Assembly (NCBI GenBank): GCA_964496875.1
Contig: CAZCBH010000128.1
Location: 1 to 11,614, forward strand
Origin: RI-106 sp964496875
GTDB taxonomy: Bacteria; Cyanobacteriota; Vampirovibrionia; Obscuribacterales; Obscuribacteraceae
Reading direction: 5' to 3'
DNA length: 11,614 nucleotides
Under the pieces are notes generated by a model. That model had not been told where the DNA came from. It saw nothing but the letters and a program-made list of their open reading frames with translations, and made no database searches. Both the position numbers and the translations under genes were made by a program. Within the stretch, counting starts at the first letter, position 1, and each line of letters begins with the position of its first letter. Shown here one piece after another: positions 1 through 6,471 of the stretch.

Positions 1-48
1 GGAGCGGTCTGCGACCCCAACGATACTGAATGCGAAGCTTGCCAGTAA
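1..48 (+). CDS. nrdA: Ribonucleoside-diphosphate reductase alpha subunit, C-terminal tail (partial)
   Basis: Only the last 15 codons and a TAA stop lie in the window. They encode a tail ending ECEACQ. Class I ribonucleotide reductase large subunits usually end in a flexible tail with a cysteine pair that passes electrons from thioredoxin or glutaredoxin to the active site; the CxxC here fits that role. The assignment rests on this tail plus the nrdB gene 53 bases downstream on the same strand, the usual nrdA-nrdB order. The fragment alone would be too short to identify. Confidence 0.75.
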   Translation, partial: GAVCDPNDTECEACQ

Positions 49-101
49 TCAGTTTTAGATTTAGTGACGGAATAAAAATAAGGCAGAACGGAGAACATTA
101 A

Positions 102-1301
102 ATGGTACTTGATTTTGGTGACGCCACCAGCACCCAGAGCGTGCAGCCCCAGACCTCTTTTGCGCCCCCGACCCCGGCCGCTCCTATGGCCGGTCAGGCA
201 AGAGCAGCCGCATCGGCTGCAGCTGCGGTCGGGCATGATAAGGGTGCCGGGGTGACCGGTCTTGAAGAGATCAACTTCAACGCATCCAGAATAAATGTTG
301 ACGACAAGAGAATCATCAACTGTAGAGCCGATCTCAATCAGCTCGTACCTTTCAAATACGAATGGGCCTGGCAGAAATATCTCGACGCCTGCGCAAACCA
401 CTGGATGCCCCAGGAAGTGAGCATGTCGAGAGACATTGAACTCTGGAAAAACCCGAATGGTCTGAGCGATGACGAGAGAATGATCATCAAGCGTAATCTT
501 GGTTTCTTCTCTACCGCCGATTCTCTGGTGGCCAATAACCTGGTTTTGGCAATCTACCGTCACATCACCAATCCCGAGTGCCGTCAGTATCTTCTGCGTC
601 AGGCTTTTGAGGAAGCGATTCACACCCATGCTTATCAGTATGTGATCGAGAGCCTCGGTCTTGATGAAGGCGAGATCTTCAACATGTACCGCGAAGTGCC
701 CGCTATTCATGATAAAGATGTCTTCGAACTACAATTCACCCAGGAACTTGCCGACCCCAACTTCCATACCGGTACCGAAGCCACAGATCGTCGCTTCTTG
801 CGCAATCTAATCGGCTATTACATCATCATGGAAGGTCTCTTCTTCTATGTCGGCTTCGTGCAGATGCTCTCTTTCGGACGGCAGAATAAAATGACCGGTG
901 CTTCTGAGCAGTTCCAGTACATTCTTCGGGATGAGTCCATGCACCTCAACTTCGGTATCGACATGATCAACCAGATCAAAGTCGAAAACCCGCATCTCTG
1001 GACCCCGGATTTCCAGCAAGAGATTATCGACCTGGTCAAAGAGGGTGTCGATCTGGAGTATCGCTATGCCGTAGATACCATGCCCCGGGGCGTGCTCGGC
1101 TTGAATGTCGATATGTTCAGCGAGTATCTGCGCTTTGTTGCCAATCGACGTCTGAGACAAATCGGGCTGCCCGAGCAATTCCCGGGTGCCAAGAATCCGT
1201 TTCCGTGGATGTCCGAGATGATTGATCTAAAGAAAGAGAAGAACTTCTTCGAAACTCGAGTGATTGACTATCAAACCGGTGGAGCACTTTCCTGGGAATA
1301 A
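102..1301 (+). CDS. nrdB: Ribonucleoside-diphosphate reductase beta subunit (class I, R2)
   Basis: This small subunit of class I ribonucleotide reductase carries the dimetal centre and radical that start reduction of ribonucleotides to deoxyribonucleotides in the NrdA subunit. The 399-residue product has the ferritin-like fold signature. Metal ligands are visible as D140, E171, H174 (EAIHTHAY), E244 (MEGLFFY), E278 and H281 (RDESMHLNFG), spaced as in E. coli NrdB (31 residues D to E, 34 residues E to E). Y178 sits four residues after H174, the position of the stable tyrosyl radical (E. coli Y122). The rest looks most like Chlamydia-type R2, as I recall it, which has Glu and Phe at the D140 and Y178 positions. 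The first 60 residues are an Ala/Pro-rich, probably disordered extension, with no ATP-cone. The ATG start is supported by GGAG about 8 bases upstream. It is probably co-transcribed with nrdA. Confidence 0.95.
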   Translation: MVLDFGDATSTQSVQPQTSFAPPTPAAPMAGQARAAASAAAAVGHDKGAGVTGLEEINFNASRINVDDKRIINCRADLNQLVPFKYEWAWQKYLDACANHWMPQEVSMSRDIELWKNPNGLSDDERMIIKRNLGFFSTADSLVANNLVLAIYRHITNPECRQYLLRQAFEEAIHTHAYQYVIESLGLDEGEIFNMYREVPAIHDKDVFELQFTQELADPNFHTGTEATDRRFLRNLIGYYIIMEGLFFYVGFVQMLSFGRQNKMTGASEQFQYILRDESMHLNFGIDMINQIKVENPHLWTPDFQQEIIDLVKEGVDLEYRYAVDTMPRGVLGLNVDMFSEYLRFVANRRLRQIGLPEQFPGAKNPFPWMSEMIDLKKEKNFFETRVIDYQTGGALSWE

Positions 1302-1320
1302 GCTCTTGATTGAGGAATAA

Positions 1321-1357
1321 AAAAGACTGGCTCCTGGAGCCAGCCTTTCTTTATTTC
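1321..1357. terminator. Bidirectional rho-independent terminator
   Basis: A 7-bp GC-rich stem (CTGGCTC at 1327-1333, GAGCCAG at 1337-1343) closes a 3-base loop. It is followed by a T-rich run on the plus strand (CCTTTCTTTATTTCTTT) and preceded by a run of A, which is a T-run on the minus strand. It lies between the convergent ends of nrdB and the gene at 1372-2040, so it can serve both. Confidence 0.85.
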
Positions 1358-1371
1358 TTTAACCGGATATT

Positions 1372-2040
1372 TTATTCGACTATCACCGCCGGTGGTTGAT
1401 TATTGCCTTCGGGAATGACGTCCTCGGCGCTGGCACCACGGTTTTCTGCTCGCTCCAGCAAAGCTTCCCGGGCTTGCTTGGCCTTTTCACTCTCTTTGGG
1501 ATGGACATAGACTCTTGGATCTTCACCATCGGGCAGGTCACCTGAGAGTTTGGCGTCAACGTCGTTGGGCAAGAATTCATCGGCTACAGGGAAGCCGACC
1601 ACTTCGGCGGCCTCTTCCAGACCTCTACCAACTTTTTTGATCAAGCGGTGCTTTTCTTGAGGAGTCTGATTGGTCAGATTAGCCTGAGAATTTTGAACGC
1701 CGGCCGCACCACCTGCATTGACAGCATTAACAGCGCCAGTCGCGTTGCCCGGAACCACCTGGGTGTTGGTCGGTTGGCTTATCTGGAGGTTTTGGTCTCT
1801 TTGAATTACTTCGTTCCAGTTCTTAGCCCGATTCAGCCGGGGCGGCATCTTGATCATCTTGTCGAAGCGGCGGCTTGCCTCTTCCATCCTGGTCGGATTG
1901 AAGCGGGCACCGGAGTCGAGAAACTGTCTAACGTCGGAGCCATCGATTACTCCGGAAGCACCGGGATCGCTGTCCTGGGCCAGCGCTGGCTGGACAGCCA
2001 TGCCCAGAGCGATGATTAAAGATAGATAACTTAGTCTCAC
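1372..2040 (-). CDS. Small exported protein of unknown function
   Basis: I do not recognise a family. The 222-residue product begins with a clear Sec signal peptide: a short basic start (MRLS), a hydrophobic core and an ALA|QD cleavage site near residue 21. The mature part has a charged region (about 35-85) that includes MPPRLNRAKNW. A low-complexity Asn/Gln/Ala/Gly/Thr linker (about 90-130, repeating VNA and NLTNQ-like words) follows, then an acidic C-terminal third with EEAAEVVGFP and a disordered-looking end. There is no membrane segment after the signal and no cysteine. The start codon is GTG, supported by GAGGT 8 bases upstream. The gene is divergent from the exported caspase-like gene, with a 184-base region between the two chosen starts. 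A role outside the cytoplasm is inferred; function is unknown. Confidence 0.8.
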   Translation of the reverse strand: MRLSYLSLIIALGMAVQPALAQDSDPGASGVIDGSDVRQFLDSGARFNPTRMEEASRRFDKMIKMPPRLNRAKNWNEVIQRDQNLQISQPTNTQVVPGNATGAVNAVNAGGAAGVQNSQANLTNQTPQEKHRLIKKVGRGLEEAAEVVGFPVADEFLPNDVDAKLSGDLPDGEDPRVYVHPKESEKAKQAREALLERAENRGASAEDVIPEGNNQPPAVIVE

Positions 2041-2224
2041 GACCGCTTACCTCGATTTACTTCTGTCATTCAACAGCAGCATTTTTACCATGAGTTGTAA
2101 GTATTTAACTGAGAGTTTTAAAAGGTATGACAACTGTGGCGCATCAGCAGCGCCTCGGCGCCTTTATATATTAAGATTGTCGAGTCCGTCTCCGCTTATA
2201 TTCGCTAATTTGAGATTTCGTGCC
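2041..2224. promoter_or_regulatory. Divergent intergenic region between two exported-protein genes
   Basis: This region must hold the control signals for both divergent genes. A GC hairpin (GGCGC at 2138-2142, GCGCC at 2150-2154) and a GGCGCC palindrome (2157-2162) are followed by an AT-rich stretch around 2163-2173 that could be a -10 region for the plus-strand gene. No good -35 element pairs with it, so neither promoter can be placed with confidence. An open frame runs back from 2225 to 2090 but lacks support as coding. Confidence 0.35.
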
Positions 2225-4602
2225 ATGCGTATCTTCAATCTATCGCTCTCTTCCTCGGTCTCGATAGCCTTTCTTTTGACGCTTTTTCTCCAGTTTTTGT
2301 CAGGTGACTCGGCTTCGGCGGCAGAGCCGGCGGCCGACCGACCGATTGCCGACAAATGGGCCCTTGTTATCGGCATAGATAAGTTTGCCGATCCTAGAAT
2401 CCCGACCTTGAAGTACTCTGCCAAAGATGCCCAGGACTTCGCTTCGTTTCTCGTGAATAAAGGCAACTTTCAAAAGGACCATGTCCTGACGCTTCTCAAT
2501 GNNNNNNNNNNNNNNNNNNNNNNNNNNNNNNNNNNNNNNNNNNNNNNNNNNNNNNNNNNNNNNNNNNNNNNNNNNNNNNNNNNNNNNNNNNNNNNNNNNN
2601 NTTTCTCGTGAATAAAGGCAACTTTCAAAAGGACCATGTCCTGACGCTTCTCAATGAACAGGCCACCCACGAAAACATTGCCGCCGCCCTTGGTGACACC
2701 TGGTTGCCCCGTCGGGTTATGAAGGACGACCTGGTTTTGATCTTCGTCTCTACCCACGGCAGCCCTAAAGAGCTGGATGTCGGTAACGAAAACTGGCTCA
2801 TCGCCCATAATACCAATGTAGATCGGCTCTTCTCCACCGGTGTGGAGCTGCGAATGCTGGTGGATACCGTCAAAAGACGCACCGGTTGCGACCGAATCGT
2901 TCTTCTTCTCGATGCTTGCAACAGTGGCGCTGCCCAGACCGAAGGGGGAAAAGGTCTGGTGCGCACCAATAACTTCGATGTTAATTCGATAGTCGGAGAA
3001 GGAGCGATTGTAATCAGCTCGTCCGATGCCAGTCAGCGTTCCTGGGAGTCGAAGCGCTACGAAAATGGTGTATTCACCAGGCAGTTGATCAATACGCTCG
3101 ATAAAGGTGGGGACAAGGTTCCCCTGGTGCAGGCTTTCGGCGGACTGCAAGACAGTGTCGCCCAGGAAGTCCGTTTCGACAGAAAAGTTACCCAGACTCC
3201 TGTCCTGAAGAGTAAGTGGAAAGGCAAAGCTCTGGCTCTTCTTGCTCCGCCGATGCGGCCGCGGATTATTCAAGCACCGTCAAATAGTGACAGTCTCTTC
3301 CCTTCTCTGCCCTCTCAAAACCAGCCCTCATCCTCATTCTCTTCTCCCAAAGCGACGCCTGTCTATTCTTCTGATACACCAAGCGCGATTACCGGCATCG
3401 CAAAGCAAGTCGAAAAATTGACTGAAGAGAAACGTTTTGCGGAAGCTTTCGAACTTGCTCACAAGGGGGCAGAAAGTGGTGATTCCGAGTGCATGAAGCA
3501 GATGGGCAACTTCTATGGCTTTGGTCAGGGAGTGGCACAGGACAATTTAAAAGCGCTCGAATGGTGGCATCGTTCTGCCGAGAAGAACAATGGCCGAGCA
3601 ATGACTAATATAGGTATCTGCTATCTGGCCGGCCAGGGCGTGGACAAAGACGAGAAGAAAGCGATTCAATGGTTCGAGAAGGCTTCCGCCCTCGATATTC
3701 CCCAGGCGAAGTATCAACTTGCTATGTGCTACTTTCGTGGTCAGGGTATGCCTAAAGATCCGAACCGGGGCATAGAGCTTTTAAAGAAAGCGGCCGACGG
3801 CGGTTATGATATGGCCGTTAACGACCTCGGGGTGCTCTATCTGGACGGCATCGGCGTCAACAAAGATTACGGTGCAGCCATAGACTGTTTTAGAAAAAGC
3901 GCTCTTAAAGGAAACGCGCTTGCCCAGTTCAATCTCGGTCGTTGTTATTACGAAAGTCTGGGCGTCAAGCAAGACTATGTCCAGGCGGTGAACTGGTTCC
4001 AGAAGGCGGCTGCCCAGAACAATTCTTCTGCTCAGAACTATCTGGGCAATTGTTACGCCATGGGACGCGGCGTCCCCACCAACCTTCCCCAGGCAGCGGA
4101 GTGGTATCAAAAAGCCGCCGCTCAAAATGATGCGGCTGCTCTCAATAACCTGGGAGCGGCTTACCAGAACGGTATTGGCGTAACCGTGGACATAGCCAAA
4201 GCTATCGAGTATCTGACGAGGTCGGTAGACTTGAATTATGGCCTGGCTTGTTTCAACCTGGGCTCTCTATATGATGCCGGCCGTGGTGTGCCTGTAAATC
4301 ATGCCAAAGCGGTGGAGCTCTATACTAAAGGGGCGCAACTGGGACATTGCTGCTGTCCCAACGCTGTCGGTCTTCATTATTTTTACGGCAAAGGGGTTCC
4401 CCGCGATTACAATAAAGCGGTGCAGTGGTTCCAAGAAGGAGCGAAGCGAAATTGCCACCAGGCTCAAAACAGCCTCGGTTGGGCTTATCTAAAAGGCAAA
4501 GGGTTGCCCAGGGACAAAGCCACAGCCCTTACCTATTTCAAGCTTTCGGCCCAGCAGGGCAATAAACTGGCCCAGGAAAACCTGAAGAATTACGGCAACT
4601 AA
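2225..4602 (+). CDS. Exported caspase-like (peptidase C14) protein with C-terminal Sel1 repeats, interrupted by an assembly gap
   Basis: Two open frames (2225 to the gap, and 2602-4602) become one continuous 740-residue protein if the 100 Ns and one copy of the flanking 55-base duplicate are removed (155 bases in total, which brings both parts into the same frame). Residues 1-32 are a signal peptide (hydrophobic core, ASA|AEP). Residues about 45-285 form a caspase/metacaspase-type domain: KWALVIGIDKF opening strand, catalytic H126 in STHG and nucleophile C180 in LLLDACNSG, so the His-Cys dyad is intact. A Pro/Ser-rich linker (about 292-336) leads to ten Sel1-like repeats (about 350-735). Caspase-like bacterial proteases usually cut after basic or acidic residues, and Sel1 repeats bind protein partners; an exported regulatory protease is inferred. 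The ATG at 2225 was chosen because it gives the signal peptide; its ribosome site (TGAG, 10 bases upstream) is weak. Confidence 0.88.
2447..2501 (+). repeat. Left copy of 55-base direct repeat at the assembly gap
   Basis: This sequence is identical over all 55 bases to 2602-2656 and abuts the run of Ns. It encodes the end of the caspase segment up to LTLLN. It is best read as the same genomic sequence present at both contig ends, not as a biological repeat. Confidence 0.95.
2502..2601. other. Scaffold gap of exactly 100 Ns
   Basis: One hundred unknown bases is a conventional filler length used by scaffolding software. The gap lies inside the caspase coding region and is probably spurious, since the contig ends overlap by 55 identical bases. 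Confidence 0.98.
2602..2656 (+). repeat. Right copy of 55-base direct repeat at the assembly gap
   Basis: This is the exact second copy of 2447-2501, directly following the Ns. Frame analysis shows that merging the two copies restores a single open frame through the caspase domain. Confidence 0.95.
3427..4590 (+). repeat. Sel1-like repeat array (ten units) within the caspase gene
   Basis: About ten degenerate units of 36 residues (108 bases) each carry the Sel1 pattern A-x-x-x-L-G-x-x-Y-x-x-G-x-G-V-x-x-D-x-x-x-A-x-x-W. Clear turns are FGQGVAQD, LAGQGVDKD, FRGQGMPKD, LDGIGVNKD, ESLGVKQD, MGRGVPTN, NGIGVTVD, AGRGVPVN, YGKGVPRD and KGKGLPRD. Such alpha/alpha solenoids act as protein-binding scaffolds. 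The units diverge at DNA level, so this is an old array. Confidence 0.9.
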
Positions 4603-4603
4603 A

Positions 4604-5125
4604 TCAAAACGAACCGAATAGATCCGCCGGTTCCGAGGAGTCCTGGGTTTCGAGGTCTGACTCGGGCGGGTTTAGCAGTCTGTTGGGATGCATGAACTCG
4701 ATGCGCATGCCCCAGCCTTCTTTGTCTGCTATCAGGGCAAGAAATTCTTTGCCGGTAAGATAATTGTCGTCAACACGCACGACCAACTCTCCTGGACTAT
4801 CGCCACTACCTTCTTGCCAGGTTACTACAGAGCGGAGCACGTCTCCTAGAAGGCACCAATCGCCCGATTCCGAATCCTTCTCAATCTGGGCTTCGCCTTC
4901 GGGCATCTCTCTGAGCTGGGTAGAGTTGACGGCGTCCTGAATGTTTCTAATATAGTTGTTGAAAGCTTCTAGAATCTGCCCTTCCGAAAGGGTGGCGATG
5001 TCGGCCTCATCCAGGGCGAGTATGCCGTCTTCGGGCAGCAGTTTGTGAGAAAGCAGTACTTTCCCGTTCTTTCTTCTGGCGACCAGCTCGGAGGCGCTGA
5101 GGGCAAATTTATACTCGATTTTCAT
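4604..5125 (-). CDS. Soluble acidic protein of unknown function
   Basis: I do not recognise a family. From the ATG at 5125 the product is 173 residues, beginning MKIEYKFALSASELV, with no signal peptide or membrane segment. A TTG 36 bases upstream (5161) would give 185 residues; neither start has a good Shine-Dalgarno sequence. The centre (EADIATLSEGQILEAFNNYI) looks helical, the region DNYLTGKEFLALIADKEGWG looks folded, and the last 25 residues are acidic and probably disordered (ESDLETQDSSEPADLF). The gene converges on the caspase gene with the two stop codons separated by one base, and is divergent from the OYE gene. The even amino-acid composition and a 173-codon frame on the non-shadow strand support it as real. 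Confidence 0.7.
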   Translation of the reverse strand: MKIEYKFALSASELVARRKNGKVLLSHKLLPEDGILALDEADIATLSEGQILEAFNNYIRNIQDAVNSTQLREMPEGEAQIEKDSESGDWCLLGDVLRSVVTWQEGSGDSPGELVVRVDDNYLTGKEFLALIADKEGWGMRIEFMHPNRLLNPPESDLETQDSSEPADLFGSF

Positions 5126-5229
5126 TTTGAGAATGTTGCCAGATCGAAGAGAAACAATCAAGAGGTCGTCTCTATAGCCTGCCGCTGGCTTTACCTTTTG
5201 GTTTGTGTAAAGGAAGGGACATCTGTTAG

Positions 5230-5259
5230 TTGACAGAAACTAGACGACCGGTCTAATAT
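5230..5259 (+). promoter_or_regulatory. Sigma-70-type promoter of the OYE reductase gene
   Basis: A consensus -35 TTGACA (5230-5235) and a near-consensus -10 TAATAT (5254-5259) are separated by 18 bases. Transcription would start near 5266, about 60 bases before the ATG at 5325. It is the strongest promoter match in the window. Confidence 0.75.
5241..5255. promoter_or_regulatory. Palindromic operator-like site between -35 and -10
   Basis: TAGACGACCGGTCTA contains a perfect 8-bp palindrome GACCGGTC (5246-5253) and outer arms TAGAC/GTCTA. It fills the promoter spacer and touches the -10, where a bound repressor would block RNA polymerase. TetR-family regulators of OYE/NemA-type reductases, as I recall them, bind TAGACC…GGTCTA-like sites. 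No regulator gene is in the window, so the binding protein is inferred. Confidence 0.5.
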
Positions 5260-5324
5260 GAGTCTGTGGTGCTCAATAAAACGCGAGCCTCAGTTTGGAA
5301 CCATTGTATAAAGAGAGAAAAAGC

Positions 5325-6440
5325 ATGTCGCAGTCATCCTTATTAAAACCTTTCGACCTTCGTGACCTCACGGTCAAAAATCGCATCGTGATGGCCCCCA
5401 TGACTCGCTCCCGAGCCGGGCTCGATAGGATTCCTAACAGTCTCATGGCTAGTTACTACAGCCAGCGTGCCTCTGCCGGGTTGATCTTGACCGAAGCCAC
5501 AGTGATATCGAAGCAAGCTATCGGCTGGAATCAGTCCCCGGGCATATACAACGATGAACAGGTAGAAGGTTGGAAGCTCACTGTAGATGCCCTGCATCAA
5601 ACAGATACTCCGGTTTTTCTTCAGCTCTGGCATTGTGGTCGTGCCTCCCACAGTGATTTTTCAGAAGACGGCTCATTGCCGGTAGCACCGTCGGCGGTGA
5701 AGCTGGCTGGTGATTCTATTCATACTCCTGAAGGCAAGAAGCCCTACGAAACACCCCGGGCCCTTGATACCGAGGAGATACCCTTGATAGTCGAAGACTA
5801 TCGTAAAGCTGCCGAAAGGGCAAAAGAAGCCGGTTTTGATGGCGTCGAGATCCATGGTGCCAACGGTTATTTAATAGACTGCTTCTTACAGTCCAGAACA
5901 AATAAAAGAGCTGACCGCTACGGCGGCAGCATAGAGAATCGATATCGTTTTCTAAAAGAGATTGTCGAGGCTGTAACCTCGGTCTTCCCGGCTTCTAGGG
6001 TGGGTGTCCGCCTTTCTCCAAACGGTGTCTTCAACGATATGGGCTCCGAAGACTTTCGCGAGACCTTCCTTTATGTGGCATCCGAGCTGGATAAGTATGG
6101 TCTTGCCTACCTGCATGTTATGAACGGTCTTGCCTTCGGCTTTCATGAACTGGGTGAGCCGATGACTCTTGCTGAATTCAGAAAGGTTTTCTCAGGACCT
6201 CTTATGGCTAACTGCGGTTACACAAAGGAAAGCGCCGAAGAAGATGTCGCCGCCGGGCTGGCAGATCTTATCGCCTTTGGTCGCCCTTATATAAGCAATC
6301 CCGATCTTGTCGAGCGATTCGAGAATAACTGGCCTTTGAATGAACTGGCCGACATGAAAGTCTGGTACTCTTTCGACGAAGAAGGCTATGCCGATTTCCC
6401 GTCGTATAAAGAGGACCAGAGAGAGCATGTATGTAAATAG
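5325..6440 (+). CDS. Old Yellow Enzyme family NAD(P)H-dependent alkene reductase (NemA/OYE-like)
   Basis: This FMN-containing TIM-barrel flavoprotein takes hydride from NAD(P)H and reduces activated C=C bonds (enals, enones, maleimides) or nitro compounds in the cytoplasm. The 371-residue length is typical. The FMN and substrate residues are visible: MAPMTRSRAG with T27, LQLWHCGR (Q100, H103), catalytic H177/N180 and Y182 in EIHGANGYLID, the RADRYGGSIENR loop (about 196-206), R229 in GVRLSP, and the phosphate site NCGYTKESAE…IAFGRPYISNPDL (about 296-328). The ATG at 5325 is preferred over the upstream TTG at 5295 because GAGAG lies 6 bases before it and family members begin a few residues before PFDL. 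It is the only gene of its transcript and has its own strong promoter and operator-like palindrome, which suggests induction by electrophiles. The physiological substrate cannot be read from sequence. Confidence 0.93.
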   Translation: MSQSSLLKPFDLRDLTVKNRIVMAPMTRSRAGLDRIPNSLMASYYSQRASAGLILTEATVISKQAIGWNQSPGIYNDEQVEGWKLTVDALHQTDTPVFLQLWHCGRASHSDFSEDGSLPVAPSAVKLAGDSIHTPEGKKPYETPRALDTEEIPLIVEDYRKAAERAKEAGFDGVEIHGANGYLIDCFLQSRTNKRADRYGGSIENRYRFLKEIVEAVTSVFPASRVGVRLSPNGVFNDMGSEDFRETFLYVASELDKYGLAYLHVMNGLAFGFHELGEPMTLAEFRKVFSGPLMANCGYTKESAEEDVAAGLADLIAFGRPYISNPDLVERFENNWPLNELADMKVWYSFDEEGYADFPSYKEDQREHVCK

Positions 6441-6471
6441 GTGGCTGGTCAAGCAACGATGAGGATCTTGT

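Noticed and set aside
807..1178. Minus-strand 123-codon frame inside nrdB.
   Set aside because: It is a shadow of the conserved metal-ligand region of nrdB, with no ribosome site or domain.
1648..2019. Plus-strand 123-codon frame inside the exported-protein gene.
   Set aside because: It is antisense to the gene with signal peptide and ribosome site; the translation looks like no domain.
2090..2224. Upstream extension of the caspase frame, which would add 45 residues before MRIFNLS.
   Set aside because: The extension would bury the signal peptide inside the protein, and the region carries divergent control sequence.
2447..2656. True tandem duplication within the caspase gene.
   Set aside because: Exact identity, exact 100-N filler and frame restoration on merging all point to an assembly artefact.
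2470..3273. Minus-strand open frame across the gap.
   Set aside because: It passes through Ns and lies antisense to the well-supported caspase domain, with no recognisable protein.
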